64,000 bases of DNA from Anolis sagrei (Eukaryota > Chordata > Lepidosauria > Squamata > Anolidae), in assembly GCF_037176765.1 (NCBI RefSeq), contig NC_090021.1:148621074-148685073 (forward strand), in the 5' to 3' direction. The position numbers were made by a program, and so were the translations under genes. Within the stretch, counting starts at the first letter, position 1. Each line of letters begins with the position of its first letter. Shown here piece after piece: positions 63,540 to 64,000 of the stretch. A model generated the notes under the pieces. The model saw nothing but the letters and a program-made list of their open reading frames with translations, had not been told where the DNA came from and searched no databases.

Positions 63540-64000
63540 TATTTGGCTGTTTGCGATAGAGATGAGAGAGGGGTCCTGGTGAGGCCTTACCTCCTGCACC
63601 TGGCGGGGGGGGGGGGGGGTCGCTCGTCGGGAGGCGCATGCGCTTGGCTGGGAAGCGCTCGCGCCGGCCCTTCGAAGCCCGACCGTTGCCTCCCAACGAA
63701 AGCCCTAACGCGACTCCAGGTGGAGCTGTCACCCGGCCACTGAGGCGGGGCGTGAAGGAGGGGACACGGTGGCCGGTCCTGCGTGAGGCGGGAATCACGT
63801 CAGTGAGCGAGTGAGGCCCAGCGCGCGCTCTTCCTAGCCCAACGAGTGACTCCACAGCCCGCCCCCTCGCGCGAGGTTGAGAGGAGCGCGCGCTTCCCTT
63901 TGAAGTCCGAACGTTTCCTCCCACCGCCAGCCCTAACGCTCCTCTTCCAAGAAGAGCGCGCGCGCTCGTTGAGGAAACTTTTAAAGCGTGCCTGTTGCCT
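63540..64000. promoter_or_regulatory. CpG-rich segment at the window edge
   Basis: CpG-dense sequence with gcgcgcgc runs and a long G run at 63604. Two stretches about 230 bp apart (near 63660 and 63888) share ttgaagtccga-like and ccctaacgc segments, so part is duplicated. It could be the promoter island of the next gene to the right; no exon is recognised. Confidence 0.5.

Overview
The window is a piece of vertebrate nuclear genome, and the repeats point to a squamate reptile, most likely an iguanian lizard close to Anolis. It carries Sauria-type tRNA SINEs, RTE-BovB, CR1 and L2 LINEs, a further unassigned LINE, many hAT elements with 8-bp target duplications, Tigger and mariner DNA transposons, and a DIRS fossil. 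Genes are sparse, split by introns, and use normal GT-AG splice sites.

Three host genes are supported. On the minus strand, 9324-9791 is the first coding exon of the long CLIC5 isoform (CLIC5B); the rest of that gene lies beyond the left edge. On the plus strand, ENPP4 runs from a CpG island at about 14.3-15.2 kb (inferred non-coding exon 1) through three coding exons at 19768-20575, 21378-21548 and 25186-25550, giving a complete 447-residue protein. On the minus strand, CYP39A1 is complete: all 12 coding exons between 57993 and 31264 were found, the reading frame is open and in phase at every junction, and the product is 467 residues with its ExxR and haem-cysteine motifs.

Layout: 1-9.3 kb is nested repeats. 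9.3-15.2 kb holds the CLIC5B exon, several insertions including a BovB nested in another BovB, and the ENPP4 CpG island with a 320-bp palindrome. 15.3-19.7 kb is ENPP4 intron 1, full of nested LINE, CR1, MITE and Tigger copies. 19.7-27.7 kb is ENPP4 and its probable 3' UTR. 31.2-58.0 kb is CYP39A1, whose introns hold hAT, mariner, CR1, L2, minisatellites and a DIRS fossil. 58-63.5 kb is repeats. The last 460 bases are a second CpG-rich segment cut by the window edge.

CLIC5 and ENPP4 are head to head as in mammals, and ENPP4 and CYP39A1 are tail to tail with only 5.7 kb between stop codons. ENPP5 and RCAN2, which lie between them in human, are absent here. The genes do not form a pathway: CLIC5 is a membrane- and cytoskeleton-associated GST-fold protein, ENPP4 an ecto-phosphodiesterase of dinucleotide polyphosphates, and CYP39A1 an oxysterol 7-alpha-hydroxylase. 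No new multigene system was found. The more unusual signals are the promoter palindrome with two CRE sites, a hAT MITE family built around long G and C runs, layered insertions whose order can be read from target duplications, and a 3' tail shared by a LINE and the Sauria SINE.
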